A DNA stretch of 64,000 bases from Ereboglobus luteus (GCF_003096195.1 NZ_CP023004.1:2026501-2090500), one strand, 5' to 3'; shown: positions 27,914-37,130, counted from the first letter of the stretch. A program made the numbers and translations. The notes: a model not told the origin generated them from the sequence alone.

Positions 27914-28306
27914 ATGACAGATCCGATCAGTGATTTCCTGACCCGTCTCCGCAATGCGTCGAAGGCCGGTCTCGCCGAGTGCGCCGCGCCGCACTCCAAA
28001 TACAAGGAAGGCATCGCCGCCATCCTCAAGGCCGAGGGTTACGTCTCCGACTACACCACCGGTTCCGACACGCAGGGCCACAAGACCCTCGTCGTCAAAA
28101 TGAAGTATGTGGACAACGCTCCCGTGCTCACCAACATCACCCGCGTTTCCACGCCCGGCCGCCGCCTCTACTGCGGTTACAATGAAATCCCCCGCGTCCT
28201 CAACGGACTCGGCATCGCCATTCTCTCGACCTCCAAAGGCGTCCTCAAGGATCAGGACTGCCGTCGCGAGAAACTCGGCGGCGAGCTCATCTGCAACGTC
28301 TGGTAA
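27914..28306 (+). CDS. rpsH: 30S ribosomal protein S8
   Basis: 130 residues. 'TDPISDFLTRLRNASKAG', 'ISTSKGVLKDQDCRREKLGG' (here with Leu at the start) and 'GELICNVW' match S8. It binds 16S helix 21 and, in E. coli, represses the spc operon mRNA. Confidence 0.97.
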   Translation: MTDPISDFLTRLRNASKAGLAECAAPHSKYKEGIAAILKAEGYVSDYTTGSDTQGHKTLVVKMKYVDNAPVLTNITRVSTPGRRLYCGYNEIPRVLNGLGIAILSTSKGVLKDQDCRREKLGGELICNVW

Positions 28307-28337
28307 CCCGCAACACCGAGAAAAGGAGATCATCACC

Positions 28338-28886
28338 ATGTCACGTATCGGCAAAGTTCCCGTTACCATTCCCGAAAAAGTAAAAGTCGAGATCAAGGAC
28401 ACCACCGTCCACGTCGAAGGCCCGAAGGGCAAACTCACAAAAACCTTCGCCCCCGTCGTAAAGCTCGAAAACAAGGATGGCAAAATCACCGTCACGCCTG
28501 TTGACGAAACCCGCTTCGCGCGCTCCATGTATGGCACCGCCCGCGCTGTCATCAGCAACATGATCAAGGGTGTCACCGACGGCTACGCCAAGGAGCTCGA
28601 AATCCAGGGCGTCGGTTTCAAGGCCGCCCTCAAGGGCGCCAACCAGCTCGACCTCGCCCTCGGCTATTCGCATCCCATCGTTTACGACATTCCCGAAGGC
28701 ATCAAAATCACCGTCACCGACCAGACCAAGCTCAAGGTCGAGGGCGCTGACAAGCAAGTCGTCGGCGAAGTCACCGCCAACATCCGCGCCTACTACCCGC
28801 CCGAACCCTACAAGGGCAAAGGTGTCCGCATCGTCGGAGAGCACGCCGAGCGCGTCCGCCGCAAGGAAGGCAAGACCGTCGCCTAA
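28338..28886 (+). CDS. rplF: 50S ribosomal protein L6
   Basis: 182 residues from the ATG at 28338, preceded by AAAGGAGAT (28322-28330). The frame is open further upstream across rpsH, but the L6 N-terminus 'MSRIGKVPVTIPEKV' fixes the start. 'GVGFKAALKGANQLDLALGY' and the C-terminal 'PPEPYKGKGVRI' are conserved. L6 sits by the sarcin-ricin loop. Confidence 0.97.
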   Translation: MSRIGKVPVTIPEKVKVEIKDTTVHVEGPKGKLTKTFAPVVKLENKDGKITVTPVDETRFARSMYGTARAVISNMIKGVTDGYAKELEIQGVGFKAALKGANQLDLALGYSHPIVYDIPEGIKITVTDQTKLKVEGADKQVVGEVTANIRAYYPPEPYKGKGVRIVGEHAERVRRKEGKTVA

Positions 28887-28912
28887 TAACCCGCAACCCA
28901 CATTATTTCAAA

Positions 28913-29275
28913 ATGAACACTCAACGCAAAGCCGACCTCCTCCAGAAACGCCGCTGGAGAATCCGCAAGAAGGTCCAAGGCACAGCCGCGCGCCCGCGTC
29001 TCTGCGTGCGCTTCACCACCAAGCACATCTACGCCCAGGCCATCAACGACGACGCGGGCACCACGCTCGCCTTCCTCTCCAGCCTCGACAAGGAACTCCG
29101 CGCCAAGAAACTCGCCGCCAACCTCAATGGAGCCAAGGAGCTCGGCGTCGCCTTCGCTGCCAAGGCCAAGGCCGCCGGCATTGAGAGCGTTGTCTTCGAC
29201 CGCGCGGGCGCACCTTACCACGGCAAAGTCAAAGTATTCGCCGACGCAGCACGCGAAGGCGGCCTCGTATTCTAA
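28913..29275 (+). CDS. rplR: 50S ribosomal protein L18
   Basis: 120 residues. '[20 protein letters not shown]' near the N-terminus and '[20 protein letters not shown]' are the L18 consensus. It binds 5S rRNA. rpsE starts four bases after its stop. Confidence 0.97.
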   Translation: MNTQRKADLLQKRRWRIRKKVQGTAARPRLCVRFTTKHIYAQAINDDAGTTLAFLSSLDKELRAKKLAANLNGAKELGVAFAAKAKAAGIESVVFDRAGAPYHGKVKVFADAAREGGLVF

Positions 29276-29279
29276 TAAA

Positions 29280-29963
29280 ATGAGCACCGAAAACGAATCT
29301 CCCGTCACACCAGCCGAAGCCGCCCCCGCGGCCGCCGCCGCTGAAAGCGCACCCGCCGCACCCGAAGCCGTTGTCGAAACGCCGCGTCGCGGACGCACCT
29401 CCCGCGGCGAACGCCGCGAAGGCGGAGAGCGCGGACGCGGCCCCCGTCGCGATCGTCGCGACACCGCGAACATCGATCCCAACGCGCCCGAACTCGTCGA
29501 AAAAATTGTTTACATCAACCGTTGCGCCAAGGTCGTCAAAGGCGGCCGCCGCTTCAGCTTTTCCGCCCTCGCCGTCGTCGGCGACAAGAAAGGCTCCATC
29601 GGCATCGGCTACGGCAAGGCAAACGAAGTGCCCGACGCCATCAAGAAGAGCACCGAGCACGCCAAGAAGCGCATGATCTCCGTGAAAATCAAGGGCGACA
29701 CGATCCCCCACGAAGTTTACGGCGAATATGACGGCGGTCGAGTCCTCCTCCGCCCCGCGGTCCCCGGCACCGGCCTCATCGCCGGTGGCGCCGTCCGTGC
29801 GGTTCTCGAAGCCGCCGGCGTCAAGAACGTGCTCACCAAGTCGATGGGTTCCAAGAACCACAACGCCGTGGTGCACGCCACCCTCAACGGTCTCAAGAAA
29901 CTCCGTCTCGCCGCGCAAATCAAAGCCGCCCGCCAAACCGTGGTCGCGCCCTCCGCCGAGTAA
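29280..29963 (+). CDS. rpsE: 30S ribosomal protein S5 with long N-terminal extension
   Basis: 227 residues against about 165 usually. Residues 1-65 are an Ala/Pro/Glu then Arg/Gly-rich extension. The S5 core runs from '[20 protein letters not shown]' through '[15 protein letters not shown]' and '[15 protein letters not shown]'. S5 helps in decoding accuracy and mRNA unwinding. The spacer to rplO lacks rpmD (L30), which normally lies there. Confidence 0.97.
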   Translation: MSTENESPVTPAEAAPAAAAAESAPAAPEAVVETPRRGRTSRGERREGGERGRGPRRDRRDTANIDPNAPELVEKIVYINRCAKVVKGGRRFSFSALAVVGDKKGSIGIGYGKANEVPDAIKKSTEHAKKRMISVKIKGDTIPHEVYGEYDGGRVLLRPAVPGTGLIAGGAVRAVLEAAGVKNVLTKSMGSKNHNAVVHATLNGLKKLRLAAQIKAARQTVVAPSAE

Positions 29964-30038
29964 TAAAACTTAAATCCGAGTCCGGCCACGCTTCTGAAAA
30001 CACGCGCGGCCGGGCGTCCAAACCATCAGGAAAAACAC

Positions 30039-30485
30039 ATGAAACTTCACGAACTCAAAAACGTTAAAGGCGCGGTTCACCGTCGCAAACGCATAGGCTG
30101 CGGCGAAGGCGGCGGCCACGGCAAGACCTCGGGCAGGGGAGGCAAGGGCCAGACCGCCCGTTCCGGCGGCTCCATCCGCCCCGGCTTCGAAGGCGGCCAG
30201 ATGCCCCTTTATCGCAAGCTTCCGCACCGCGGCTTTAACAACTACAACTTCCGCACCGAATACGCCGTCGTCAACGTCGGCGAGCTCGCGTCCCTCGACG
30301 AAAGCGTCACGGAAGTGAACGCGGAAATCCTCGCCAAGGCCGGCCTCATCCGCTGCGCCTGCGCCAAGCTCAAGGTTCTCGGTGACGGCGAAGTCTCCCG
30401 CGCGTTCAAGGTCACCGCCGCCAAGTTCTCCGAGTCCGCCAAGGCCAAGCTCGAAAAAGCCGGCGGCACCGCGACCGTCGCCTGA
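30039..30485 (+). CDS. rplO: 50S ribosomal protein L15
   Basis: 148 residues. The Gly/Arg-rich N-terminal arm 'RRKRIGCGEGGGHGKTSGRG' and 'GFEGGQMPLYRKLPHRGFNN' are typical. A large short-word array separates it from secY. Confidence 0.97.
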   Translation: MKLHELKNVKGAVHRRKRIGCGEGGGHGKTSGRGGKGQTARSGGSIRPGFEGGQMPLYRKLPHRGFNNYNFRTEYAVVNVGELASLDESVTEVNAEILAKAGLIRCACAKLKVLGDGEVSRAFKVTAAKFSESAKAKLEKAGGTATVA

Positions 30486-30630
30486 TTTTCGATTTTCGAT
30501 CCTCGGTTTTCGATTGCGCGCTGCCGCGCGGATTGAAAATCGAGCATTGAAAATAGAACGGAGCGGCAGCTCCCAATCCAAAATCGCCTCGAGCGACAGC
30601 GACAGTTCGCCAAATCCAAAATCGAAAATT
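30486..30630. repeat. Short-word inverted array between rplO and secY
   Basis: ATTTTCG words on the left (30486-30517) are answered by GAAAATCGA/CCAAAATCG words at 30534-30556 and 30579-30628. The array fills nearly the whole 150-base spacer. Confidence 0.82.
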
Positions 30631-30635
30631 TCCAC

Positions 30636-32138
30636 ATGTTCTCCGCCTTCTCCAACTCCCTGAAAATCCCCGAGCTTCGCTCGCGAATTTTCTACACCTT
30701 CGCCCTTCTCTTTGTGGCCCGCGTCGGTGCGAACATTCCGCTTCCCGGTCTGGATCCGCGCCCGCTCATGGACTTTTTTGCCGACCAGAGCGCGACCTCC
30801 GGGACCACCGGCTCCCTGATGGGGCTCTACAACATGTTCACGGGCGGCGCGCTCACCAAGGGCGCCATTTGCGCGCTCGGCATCATGCCCTACATCAGCG
30901 CGTCCATTATTTTCCAGCTCATGAGCGCCGTCGTGCCCTCGCTCGCCCGCCTCTCGCAGGAAGGCGATGTTGGCCGCCAGAAGCTCACCCAATACACCCG
31001 CTACCTCGCTGTCGCGATTTGTGTCATCCAGGCCGTCCTTCTGGTTTTGGGCCTTGAGAACCCCGCCTCGCTCTTCGGCGGTTACACCGGTCCCTCGCTC
31101 ATCCTCGTCAACAAGACTTGGTTCATGTTCACCTCCGTGGTGTTCATCACCGCCGGCACCATGCTCCTCATGTGGCTCGGCGAGCAGATCACCTCGCGCG
31201 GCATTGGCAACGGCGTCTCGCTCCTTATCACCGTCGGCATTCTCGCCGACTTGCCCGGCGCGGCCCAAACCACCTGGCAGCTTTTCACCGGCCCCGTCGG
31301 TGTTGACAAGCCCGGCCCGCTCATCGCCGTGTTCATGGTCGCGCTCTTCATCATTGTCACCATGGGCATCGTTCTCGTTGTCCAGGGACAGCGCAAGATT
31401 CCGGTCCAATACGCCAAGCGCGTCGTTGGCAACAAGGTCATGGGCGGCCAGAGCTCGTTCCTTCCGCTCAAGGTCAACTACTCCGGCGTTATGCCCGTTA
31501 TTTTTGCGAGCGCCATCCTCCTCTTCCCCCAGCAGATTTTCCAGATGCTCGGCGGCGCGATGGAATGGCGTTGGATGACCCGGCTTGCGGCCGACCTTCT
31601 TCGCGGGGATCCGATCTATTACGTGCTGATGGCGTCCCTCATCCTTTTCTTCAGCTATTTCTGGGTGTCGGTCATGTTCAAGCCCATCCAGATCGCGGAT
31701 GATCTCAAGAAATACGGCGGTTATGTGCCCGGCGTTCGCCCCGGCGAGCCCACCGCCAAGTTCCTCGACTTCATCATGACGCGCCTCACCCTGGCCGGCT
31801 CGATCTTCCTCACCGTCATCGCCATTTTCCCGGACGTGCTTTTGTTCAACTTCCACGTCCCGCAACGTGTCGCCTCCTTCTTCGGCGGCACCGGCATGCT
31901 CATCACCGTCGGCGTCGTCCTCGACACCATGCGCCAGGTTGAGACCTATCTCCTCCAGCGCCACTACGACGGGTTCTTGAAAAAAGGCCGCATCCACGCC
32001 CGCAACCCGAATGTTGCCAGCGCCACCGGCGAAGCCGCCGACTGGAAAACCGTCTCCCGCCTCTGGTATGTGCTGGGCGGCCTTTTCCTCATCGGCCTTG
32101 TTTCATGGTATCTGATGTATTCAGGCATCATAAAATAA
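30636..32138 (+). CDS. secY: Preprotein translocase subunit SecY
   Basis: The 500-residue inner-membrane channel of the Sec system has ten predicted membrane segments. The N-terminal 'LKIPELRSRIFYTFALLFVAR', TM2 plug region and 'ALGIMPYISASIIFQLM' fit SecY, as does the cytoplasmic loop 'GQRKIPVQYAKRVVG', which contacts SecA and ribosomes. It is longer than E. coli SecY (443), mainly through extra periplasmic and loop sequence around residues 300-350. SecE and SecG are elsewhere. Confidence 0.97.
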   Translation: MFSAFSNSLKIPELRSRIFYTFALLFVARVGANIPLPGLDPRPLMDFFADQSATSGTTGSLMGLYNMFTGGALTKGAICALGIMPYISASIIFQLMSAVVPSLARLSQEGDVGRQKLTQYTRYLAVAICVIQAVLLVLGLENPASLFGGYTGPSLILVNKTWFMFTSVVFITAGTMLLMWLGEQITSRGIGNGVSLLITVGILADLPGAAQTTWQLFTGPVGVDKPGPLIAVFMVALFIIVTMGIVLVVQGQRKIPVQYAKRVVGNKVMGGQSSFLPLKVNYSGVMPVIFASAILLFPQQIFQMLGGAMEWRWMTRLAADLLRGDPIYYVLMASLILFFSYFWVSVMFKPIQIADDLKKYGGYVPGVRPGEPTAKFLDFIMTRLTLAGSIFLTVIAIFPDVLLFNFHVPQRVASFFGGTGMLITVGVVLDTMRQVETYLLQRHYDGFLKKGRIHARNPNVASATGEAADWKTVSRLWYVLGGLFLIGLVSWYLMYSGIIK

Positions 32139-32157
32139 GGACTTTACACCGGTCACC

Positions 32158-32643
32158 GTGTCCGGCTTACTCACCTACTTTTCCAATCAAGGCCTCGCGG
32201 CCAAGATCAAGCTAGTCATCGTTGGCTCCACCGCTTCGAAAATCGAAAACGTGATGCTCCAACTCAGTTCTTTGAATCAAGAGCACGTCTCTCCCACCGG
32301 CCTGATACGCCAGGAGATTTCGCGTCACACGCCGCTCGGCCAGAAGGCCGAAGCCGCTGCCCGCCGGGGTCAATCCCCCTCCGGGGAAACCGTCACCGCG
32401 ATTATGCGGCGCTGGTTTTGGGCGCGCAAACCTGATGCGGGATTCGCCCTCACCGGCTTCCCGGCTACGCTGCTCCAAGCAAAAGTATTTGACGAATGGC
32501 TCGACGCCCGCGGCGAGTCGCTCGACGGCGTCATCGACGCCGCCGACGCGAACGACACGGCAAGCCGGCACGTCGTCAATCACTACCGCGCGCACGGTCT
32601 TCTTCTCGACGACGAAGCCCTCGCGCCGGTTCTCGCGAAATAA
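32158..32643 (+). CDS. Degenerate adenylate-kinase-like protein lacking the P-loop
   Basis: The start is GTG. The 161-residue protein occupies the place of adk (secY-adk-map in many bacteria) and keeps its skeleton: 'HVSPTGLIRQEISRHTPLG' mirrors the AMP-binding 'hiStGdllR.ei...t.lG', and 'FALTGFPATLLQA' mirrors 'fildGfPRt..QA'. The ATP-binding GxPGxGKGT is replaced by 'GSTASKIEN', the catalytic Arg of 'GFPRT' is Ala, and the LID domain is missing. It is unlikely to be a working kinase. A true adk should be elsewhere in the genome. Confidence 0.75.
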   Translation: MSGLLTYFSNQGLAAKIKLVIVGSTASKIENVMLQLSSLNQEHVSPTGLIRQEISRHTPLGQKAEAAARRGQSPSGETVTAIMRRWFWARKPDAGFALTGFPATLLQAKVFDEWLDARGESLDGVIDAADANDTASRHVVNHYRAHGLLLDDEALAPVLAK

Positions 32644-32647
32644 CGCC

Positions 32648-33433
32648 ATGGCTATTCCGATTAAAAACAAGGATGCCATTGCCCGCATGAGGGAATCATG
32701 CGCCATTGCCGCGACCGTTCTGCACCGCCTCAAGCAAGCCGTGCAGCCCGGAATTTCTACTTTTGACCTGGATGATCTAGCCCGGAAATACATTGAGGAA
32801 TACGGCGCGAAGAGCGCCTGTTACGGTTATCCGTCGCACTCCCGCGGCGTCCGTCCCTTTCCCGCCTACGCATGCATTTCCGTTAACGAGGAAGTTGTCC
32901 ACGGAATCGGCTCCTTCAAGCGCATCCTCCGCGACGGCGATGTTGTCACTCTAGACATTTGTGTCACCTACAACGGCTACGTCGGCGACAACGCCTACAC
33001 CGTCCCCGTTGGCGCGGTTTCGCCCGAAGTCGCCAAGCTCCTTCGCATCACAGAGGAAGCCCGCGCAGCCGGCATCGCCCAGGCCAAGGTCGGCAACCGC
33101 ATCGGCGACATCTCCGAGGCGGTCCAGAACTACATCACGCCGCACGGCTATGGTATTGTTCGCGACATGGTCGGCCACGGAGTCGGCGCATCGATGCACG
33201 AGGAACCGCAAATCCCGAACTTCATCGAACGCAAAAAATCGAAGACCGACGTCATCAAGCCCGGCATGACCCTCGCCATCGAACCCATGATAAACCTCGG
33301 CTCTTGGCGCACGAAGACAGCCGCCGACGGCTGGACAATCGTCACCGCCGACGACAGTCCCTCGGCCCACTTCGAACACACAGTGCTCACGACAGACCAC
33401 GGTCCGGAAATCCTAACGGTCCCCAAAGGCTGA
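32648..33433 (+). CDS. map: Methionine aminopeptidase, type I
   Basis: 261 residues; removes the initiator Met from nascent proteins. The five metal ligands are in their motifs: Asp in 'TLDICVTYNGYVGDNAY' (two), His in 'GHGVGASMHEEPQIPNF', Glu in 'TLAIEPMINLG' and Glu in 'SAHFEHTVLTT'. It starts four bases after the adk-like gene. infA and rpmJ, which usually follow, are absent; rpsM is next after a word array. Confidence 0.96.
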   Translation: MAIPIKNKDAIARMRESCAIAATVLHRLKQAVQPGISTFDLDDLARKYIEEYGAKSACYGYPSHSRGVRPFPAYACISVNEEVVHGIGSFKRILRDGDVVTLDICVTYNGYVGDNAYTVPVGAVSPEVAKLLRITEEARAAGIAQAKVGNRIGDISEAVQNYITPHGYGIVRDMVGHGVGASMHEEPQIPNFIERKKSKTDVIKPGMTLAIEPMINLGSWRTKTAADGWTIVTADDSPSAHFEHTVLTTDHGPEILTVPKG

Positions 33434-33497
33434 AAACAAACCATCCAAATTCACAGACTGCCGAATTCAGATATTTCAGCCTTTCAGGCCTTCAGAA
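33425..33497. repeat. Short-word inverted array between map and rpsM
   Basis: AAAGGCTGAAAAC (33425-33437) overlaps the map stop and is answered by TTCAGCCTTTCAGGCCTTCAG at 33475-33495. The words match those of the rplB-rpsS and oleC-oleD arrays. Confidence 0.75.
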
Positions 33498-33566
33498 CTT
33501 TTTCTCCCCCGCCAGTCCATTCTCACAAACCACAACAATTCACTAAACCAACCAACCTAAACCACT

Positions 33567-33944
33567 ATGCCACGTCTACTCGGTGTTGACATTCCCGCGA
33601 AGAAGAAAGTCGTCTTCTCGCTCAATTATATCTACGGCATCGGCCCCGCCCGATCCGCCATCATCTGCGAAGAGGCAGGAATCGACGGCAACATGCGCGC
33701 CTCGGACCTTACCGAGGAGCAGCTCAACAAAATCCTCAACGTCATCACCGACCACAAGTGGGTCGTCGAGGGCGATCTCCGCCGCGAAATCACCGGCAAC
33801 CTGAAGCGCCTCCAGGCCATCAGCTGCTACCGTGGCATCCGCCATCGCCGCAGCCTGCCCGTCCGCGGCCAGCGCACCTCCACCAACGCCCGCACCCGCA
33901 AAGGCCCGCGCCGCACCGTCGGTGTCACCAAGGCCGCCAAATAA
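33567..33944 (+). CDS. rpsM: 30S ribosomal protein S13
   Basis: 125 residues. '[20 protein letters not shown]', '[20 protein letters not shown]' in parts and '[14 protein letters not shown]' are the S13 consensus. It forms bridges B1a/B1b in the 30S head. It begins the alpha part of the superoperon. Confidence 0.98.
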   Translation: MPRLLGVDIPAKKKVVFSLNYIYGIGPARSAIICEEAGIDGNMRASDLTEEQLNKILNVITDHKWVVEGDLRREITGNLKRLQAISCYRGIRHRRSLPVRGQRTSTNARTRKGPRRTVGVTKAAK

Positions 33945-33968
33945 CACCTTTAAACAAACACAACCACC

Positions 33969-34571
33969 ATGGCTGAAGACAAATCCGATCCCACGAAGGA
34001 AACCGCTCCTGCCGCCGCCGCTCCCGAAGCCGCCGCCGAGAAACCTGCAAAAGCCCCCAAGGCCAAGAAGGAAAAGGCCGCCGCTCCGGCTGCCGATGCC
34101 GCCGCTCCCGCCGAGGAAAAACCCGTTGAACTCGTTGGCGGCGTCGCCCGCCAGCCCACCGCCGAGGAACTCCTCAAGGAGGAAGTCGGCGCCATCAAGG
34201 TTCGCAAGGCCAAGGGCTCCAAGAATATCACCTCCGGTATCGTCAAGGTGAACGCCTCCTTCAACAACACGATCGTCTCGATCACCGACCCGAAGGGCAA
34301 CGTCATCTCCTGGTCGAGCGCAGGCAAGTGCAACTTCCGCGGCTCCCGCAAATCCACCGCCTACGCCGCGCAAATCGTCGCCCAGGACGCCGCCCGCAAC
34401 GCCATGGCGCACGGCCTTAAGGACGTCGTCATCGAAGTCTCCGGCCCCGGCCTCGGACGCGACTCCGCCATCCGCGCCATTCAGGCCATTGGTCTCGAAA
34501 TCAATGCCATCGTCGACGTCACACCCGTTCCCCACAACGGCTGCCGTCCGCCCAAGCGCCGTCGCGTCTAA
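33969..34571 (+). CDS. rpsK: 30S ribosomal protein S11 with long N-terminal extension
   Basis: 200 residues against about 130 usually. The first ~75 residues are Ala/Lys/Pro/Glu-rich and low complexity. The core '[19 protein letters not shown]', '[17 protein letters not shown]' and '[17 protein letters not shown]' is complete. S11 lies on the 30S platform beside the mRNA exit. Confidence 0.97.
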   Translation: MAEDKSDPTKETAPAAAAPEAAAEKPAKAPKAKKEKAAAPAADAAAPAEEKPVELVGGVARQPTAEELLKEEVGAIKVRKAKGSKNITSGIVKVNASFNNTIVSITDPKGNVISWSSAGKCNFRGSRKSTAYAAQIVAQDAARNAMAHGLKDVVIEVSGPGLGRDSAIRAIQAIGLEINAIVDVTPVPHNGCRPPKRRRV

Positions 34572-34589
34572 TCCGCGTTCCGCCGGTTT

Positions 34590-34630
34590 CTCACTTCTTA
34601 ATTCACAACTCTTAATTCTTAATTTTTAAA
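34590..34630. repeat. Short-word array (TTAATTC type) between rpsK and rpsD
   Basis: CTTAATT words repeat three times in about 35 bases (near 34598, 34612 and 34619). The array is AT-rich in a GC-rich genome. Only one arm is seen. Confidence 0.65.
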
Positions 34631-34635
34631 ACACC

Positions 34636-35243
34636 ATGGCTCGTTATACCGGACCAACAACCCGCCTCAGCCGCCGCTTCTCGCAGCCGCTCTTCGGCTC
34701 CACGAAAGCTTACGAAAAACGCACGTATCCCCCGGCCAGCACGGCCCCAAGCTTCGTCGCAAGCTCTCTGAATACGCCGTCGGCCTCAACGAAAAGCAAA
34801 AGCTCCGCTACATCTACGGCCTGCTCGAGCGCCAGTTCCGCCGCGTCTTCGCCAAGGCCAAGCGCTCCCGCGGAGTCACCGGCGAGGTCTTCCTCCAGCT
34901 CCTCGAGACCCGCCTCGACAGCGTTGTCTATCTCCTCGGCTTCGCCAAGTCCCGCGCCGCCGCCCGCCAGATCGTCAACCACGGCCACATCCGCGTCAAC
35001 GGCCACAAGGTCGACATCGCCAGCTACAGCGTCCAGCCCGGCGACGAAATCGAGGTCAAGAACGCGCCCACTTCCCGCCAGATTGCCACCCGCAACCTCG
35101 AGGAAACCCGCGCCCGCAACGTCCCCGGCTGGCTGACCCGCAACGACGAAGCTCTCAAGGCCACCATGACCCGCATGCCCAACCGCGACGAAATGGAACC
35201 CGGCATCAACGAGCAGCTCATCGTTGAATTCTACTCGCGCTAA
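34636..35243 (+). CDS. rpsD: 30S ribosomal protein S4 (apparent one-base deletion)
   Basis: The N-terminus 'MARYTGPTTRLSRRFSQPLF' is clear, but the frame breaks at the CCCCC of 34729-34733. With one more C the frame runs on as 'YPPGQHGPKLRRKLSEYAVG', then 'FAKSRAAARQIVNHGHIRVN' (the S4 RNA-binding fold) to 'IVEFYSR' and the stop at 35241-35243, about 202 residues. S4 is a primary 16S binder and essential, so the break is most likely a consensus error. Confidence 0.91.
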
Positions 35244-35250
35244 TTCGTAG

Positions 35251-35271
35251 GGGCGCGCCTCGCGCGCGCCC
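35251..35271. repeat. GC palindrome between rpsD and rpoA
   Basis: GGGCGCGC (35251-35258) pairs perfectly with GCGCGCCC (35264-35271) around CTCGC. No T run follows, so it is not an obvious terminator; rpoA is probably in the same transcript. Confidence 0.75.
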
Positions 35272-35343
35272 TCTTCCAATTCGAAACAGTCACAATTATT
35301 ATCGCTTAACGCGCAACTGTCAGAAAACTTCCACATTCCCGCC

Positions 35344-36345
35344 ATGCCAAAACGACTCGGAAAGTTCGAACTCCCCAGCAAACTCAGCAAAGTTGAGGAA
35401 GGCTCCACGCCCACCTACGCAAAATTCATCGCCGAACCATTCGAAGCAGGTTACGGCCACACCATCGGCAACTCCCTCCGTCGCGTCCTCCTGAGCTCCA
35501 TTGAGGGCTCCGCCATCTCGTCCATCAAGATCGACGGCGTGAACCACGAATTCCAGAGCATCGACGGCGTCGTCGAGGACGTCACAGACATCGTCCTCAA
35601 CCTCAAGAAAATCCTCATCGTCTCGGAAAAACGCGAACCCTTCTCCCTCCTCATCAAGGTGAGCCGCGAGGGTCCCGTCACCGCCGCCGACATTCAGGCC
35701 GACGCCAACGTCAAGATTGTCAACCCCGAGCAAGTCATCTGCACGCTCGACAAAAACAAAACCTTCGAGGCCGAGATCGAAATCAAGACCGGCCGCGGTT
35801 ATTATCCCGGTGAGCAAAACAAGAAGGAGGAGCAAACCATCGGCGTCATTCCGATCGACTCGCTCTTCTCGCCCGTCAAGCTCGTCAAATACACCGTCGA
35901 GAACACCCGCGTCGGCCAGATCACCGACTACGACAAACTCATCCTTGAAGTCTGGACCGACGGCCGCATCACGCCGGACGACGCCCTCAAGCAATCATCC
36001 TCGATCCTCGCGCACCACCTCGACGTCTTCAACCGCGTCAGCAACGAGGAATACGCCTTCGAGACCCAAGCCAACGAAGTCAGCGAGGAGCAGAACAAGC
36101 TCCGCAAGCTGCTCAACATGTCGGTCAACGAAATCGAACTCTCCGTCCGCGCCGCGAACTGCCTCAACAACGCGAACATCACCACCGTCGGCGAACTCGC
36201 CATGAAGACCGAGCAGGAAATGCTCAAGTATCGCAACTTCGGCAAAAAGTCCCTCAACGAAATCAAGGACAAGCTCGAAGCCCTCGGCCTCTCCCTCGGC
36301 ATGAAGTTCGACGAGCGCCTGCTCGACTCAAAGAAGGATCTCTGA
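35344..36345 (+). CDS. rpoA: DNA-directed RNA polymerase subunit alpha
   Basis: 333 residues. The N-terminal domain (about 1-235) has 'AGYGHTIGNSLRRVLLSSIEG' in pieces and 'GRITPDDALKQSSSILAHHL'. The C-terminal domain (about 258-325) has 'SVRAANCLNNANI' and 'NFGKKSLNEIKDKL', which contact UP elements and activators. It sits between rpsD and rplQ as usual. Confidence 0.98.
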   Translation: MPKRLGKFELPSKLSKVEEGSTPTYAKFIAEPFEAGYGHTIGNSLRRVLLSSIEGSAISSIKIDGVNHEFQSIDGVVEDVTDIVLNLKKILIVSEKREPFSLLIKVSREGPVTAADIQADANVKIVNPEQVICTLDKNKTFEAEIEIKTGRGYYPGEQNKKEEQTIGVIPIDSLFSPVKLVKYTVENTRVGQITDYDKLILEVWTDGRITPDDALKQSSSILAHHLDVFNRVSNEEYAFETQANEVSEEQNKLRKLLNMSVNEIELSVRAANCLNNANITTVGELAMKTEQEMLKYRNFGKKSLNEIKDKLEALGLSLGMKFDERLLDSKKDL

Positions 36346-36347
36346 GT

Positions 36348-36446
36348 CGAAGAGTGAGGAGCGAATGGTAAAGAGTGAAAACTGAGGGTGCTCCCGCGCC
36401 GCGCCGGTTTTCTTTTTTCACCTTTCACTCTTCACATTTCACCCTT
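36348..36446. repeat. Short-word inverted array between rpoA and rplQ
   Basis: GAGTGA/AAGAGTGAAAA words at 36348-36383 are answered by TTCACCTTTCACTCTTCAC words at 36417-36446. Words match those of the rplX-rplE and nadE-upstream arrays. Confidence 0.78.
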
Positions 36447-36554
36447 CCCGCCGCTACGCGGCGGGGCTTCTCGCGCCGTCCGCTGCCGCCCAACGCTGCG
36501 ACCGGAAAGCCGATCGGGAAGCACAACCAAAAACCAAATAAAAACTGAAATACA

Positions 36555-37070
36555 ATGCGTCACAAAGTGCACAAATACGGACTCGGCATCACGCGCGAGC
36601 ACCGCAAGGCAATGATGGCCAACATGGCCGCCTCGCTCATCAAGCATGAGCGCATCCAAACCACCCTCACCAAGGCCAAGGCCTTGCGTCCCTTCATCGA
36701 AAAAGTCATCACCAAGGCCAAGAAGGCCGGTGTTGCCAAGGACAAGAAGGACGCCATTCACCTGCGCCGTCTCGCCCTCGCGGACGTCCGCGACGAGAAT
36801 GCAGTCACCAAGCTCTTCAACGAAACCTACAAGCAGTTTGCCGATCGCAGCGGCGGTTACACCCGCATCTACAAGCTCGGCCGCCGCGACAGCGACGCCG
36901 CCGAGATGGCTCTCATTGAGTTCGTGAAAGCCGACGATCCCGGCTACAAGAAGAACAAGAGCCGCGCCAAGAAGGCGAAGAAACCCGCCGCCGCCAAGCC
37001 CGCAGCGGAAGAAGCGGCGGCACCCGCCGAGGCTCCCACGCCCGCCGCGGAAGAGGAGAAAAAAGACTGA
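36555..37070 (+). CDS. rplQ: 50S ribosomal protein L17 with C-terminal extension
   Basis: 171 residues against 115-130 usually. 'MRHKVHKYGLGITREHRKAM', 'LIKHERIQTTLTKAKALRPF' and 'GGYTRIYKLGRRDSDAAEMA' are the L17 core. The last ~45 residues are a Lys/Ala/Pro/Glu tail. It is the final gene of the superoperon; a strong terminator follows. Confidence 0.97.
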   Translation: MRHKVHKYGLGITREHRKAMMANMAASLIKHERIQTTLTKAKALRPFIEKVITKAKKAGVAKDKKDAIHLRRLALADVRDENAVTKLFNETYKQFADRSGGYTRIYKLGRRDSDAAEMALIEFVKADDPGYKKNKSRAKKAKKPAAAKPAAEEAAAPAEAPTPAAEEEKKD

Positions 37071-37100
37071 TTTAGGTTGTATTCATTTATCACCCACAAG

Positions 37101-37128
37101 CCGCGAGCCGCAACGCTCGCGGTTTTTT
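37101..37128 (+). terminator. Terminator of the ribosomal superoperon
   Basis: An 8-bp perfect stem (37101-37108 with 37115-37122) with a 6-base loop is followed by six T. Confidence 0.93.
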
Positions 37129-37130
37129 AT

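Noticed and set aside
29970-31997. Very long open frame on the minus strand antisense to rplO and secY
   Set aside because: It is a GC-skew shadow: its translation is Asp/Glu/Gly/His-rich with no homology, and the plus strand carries complete, conserved genes.
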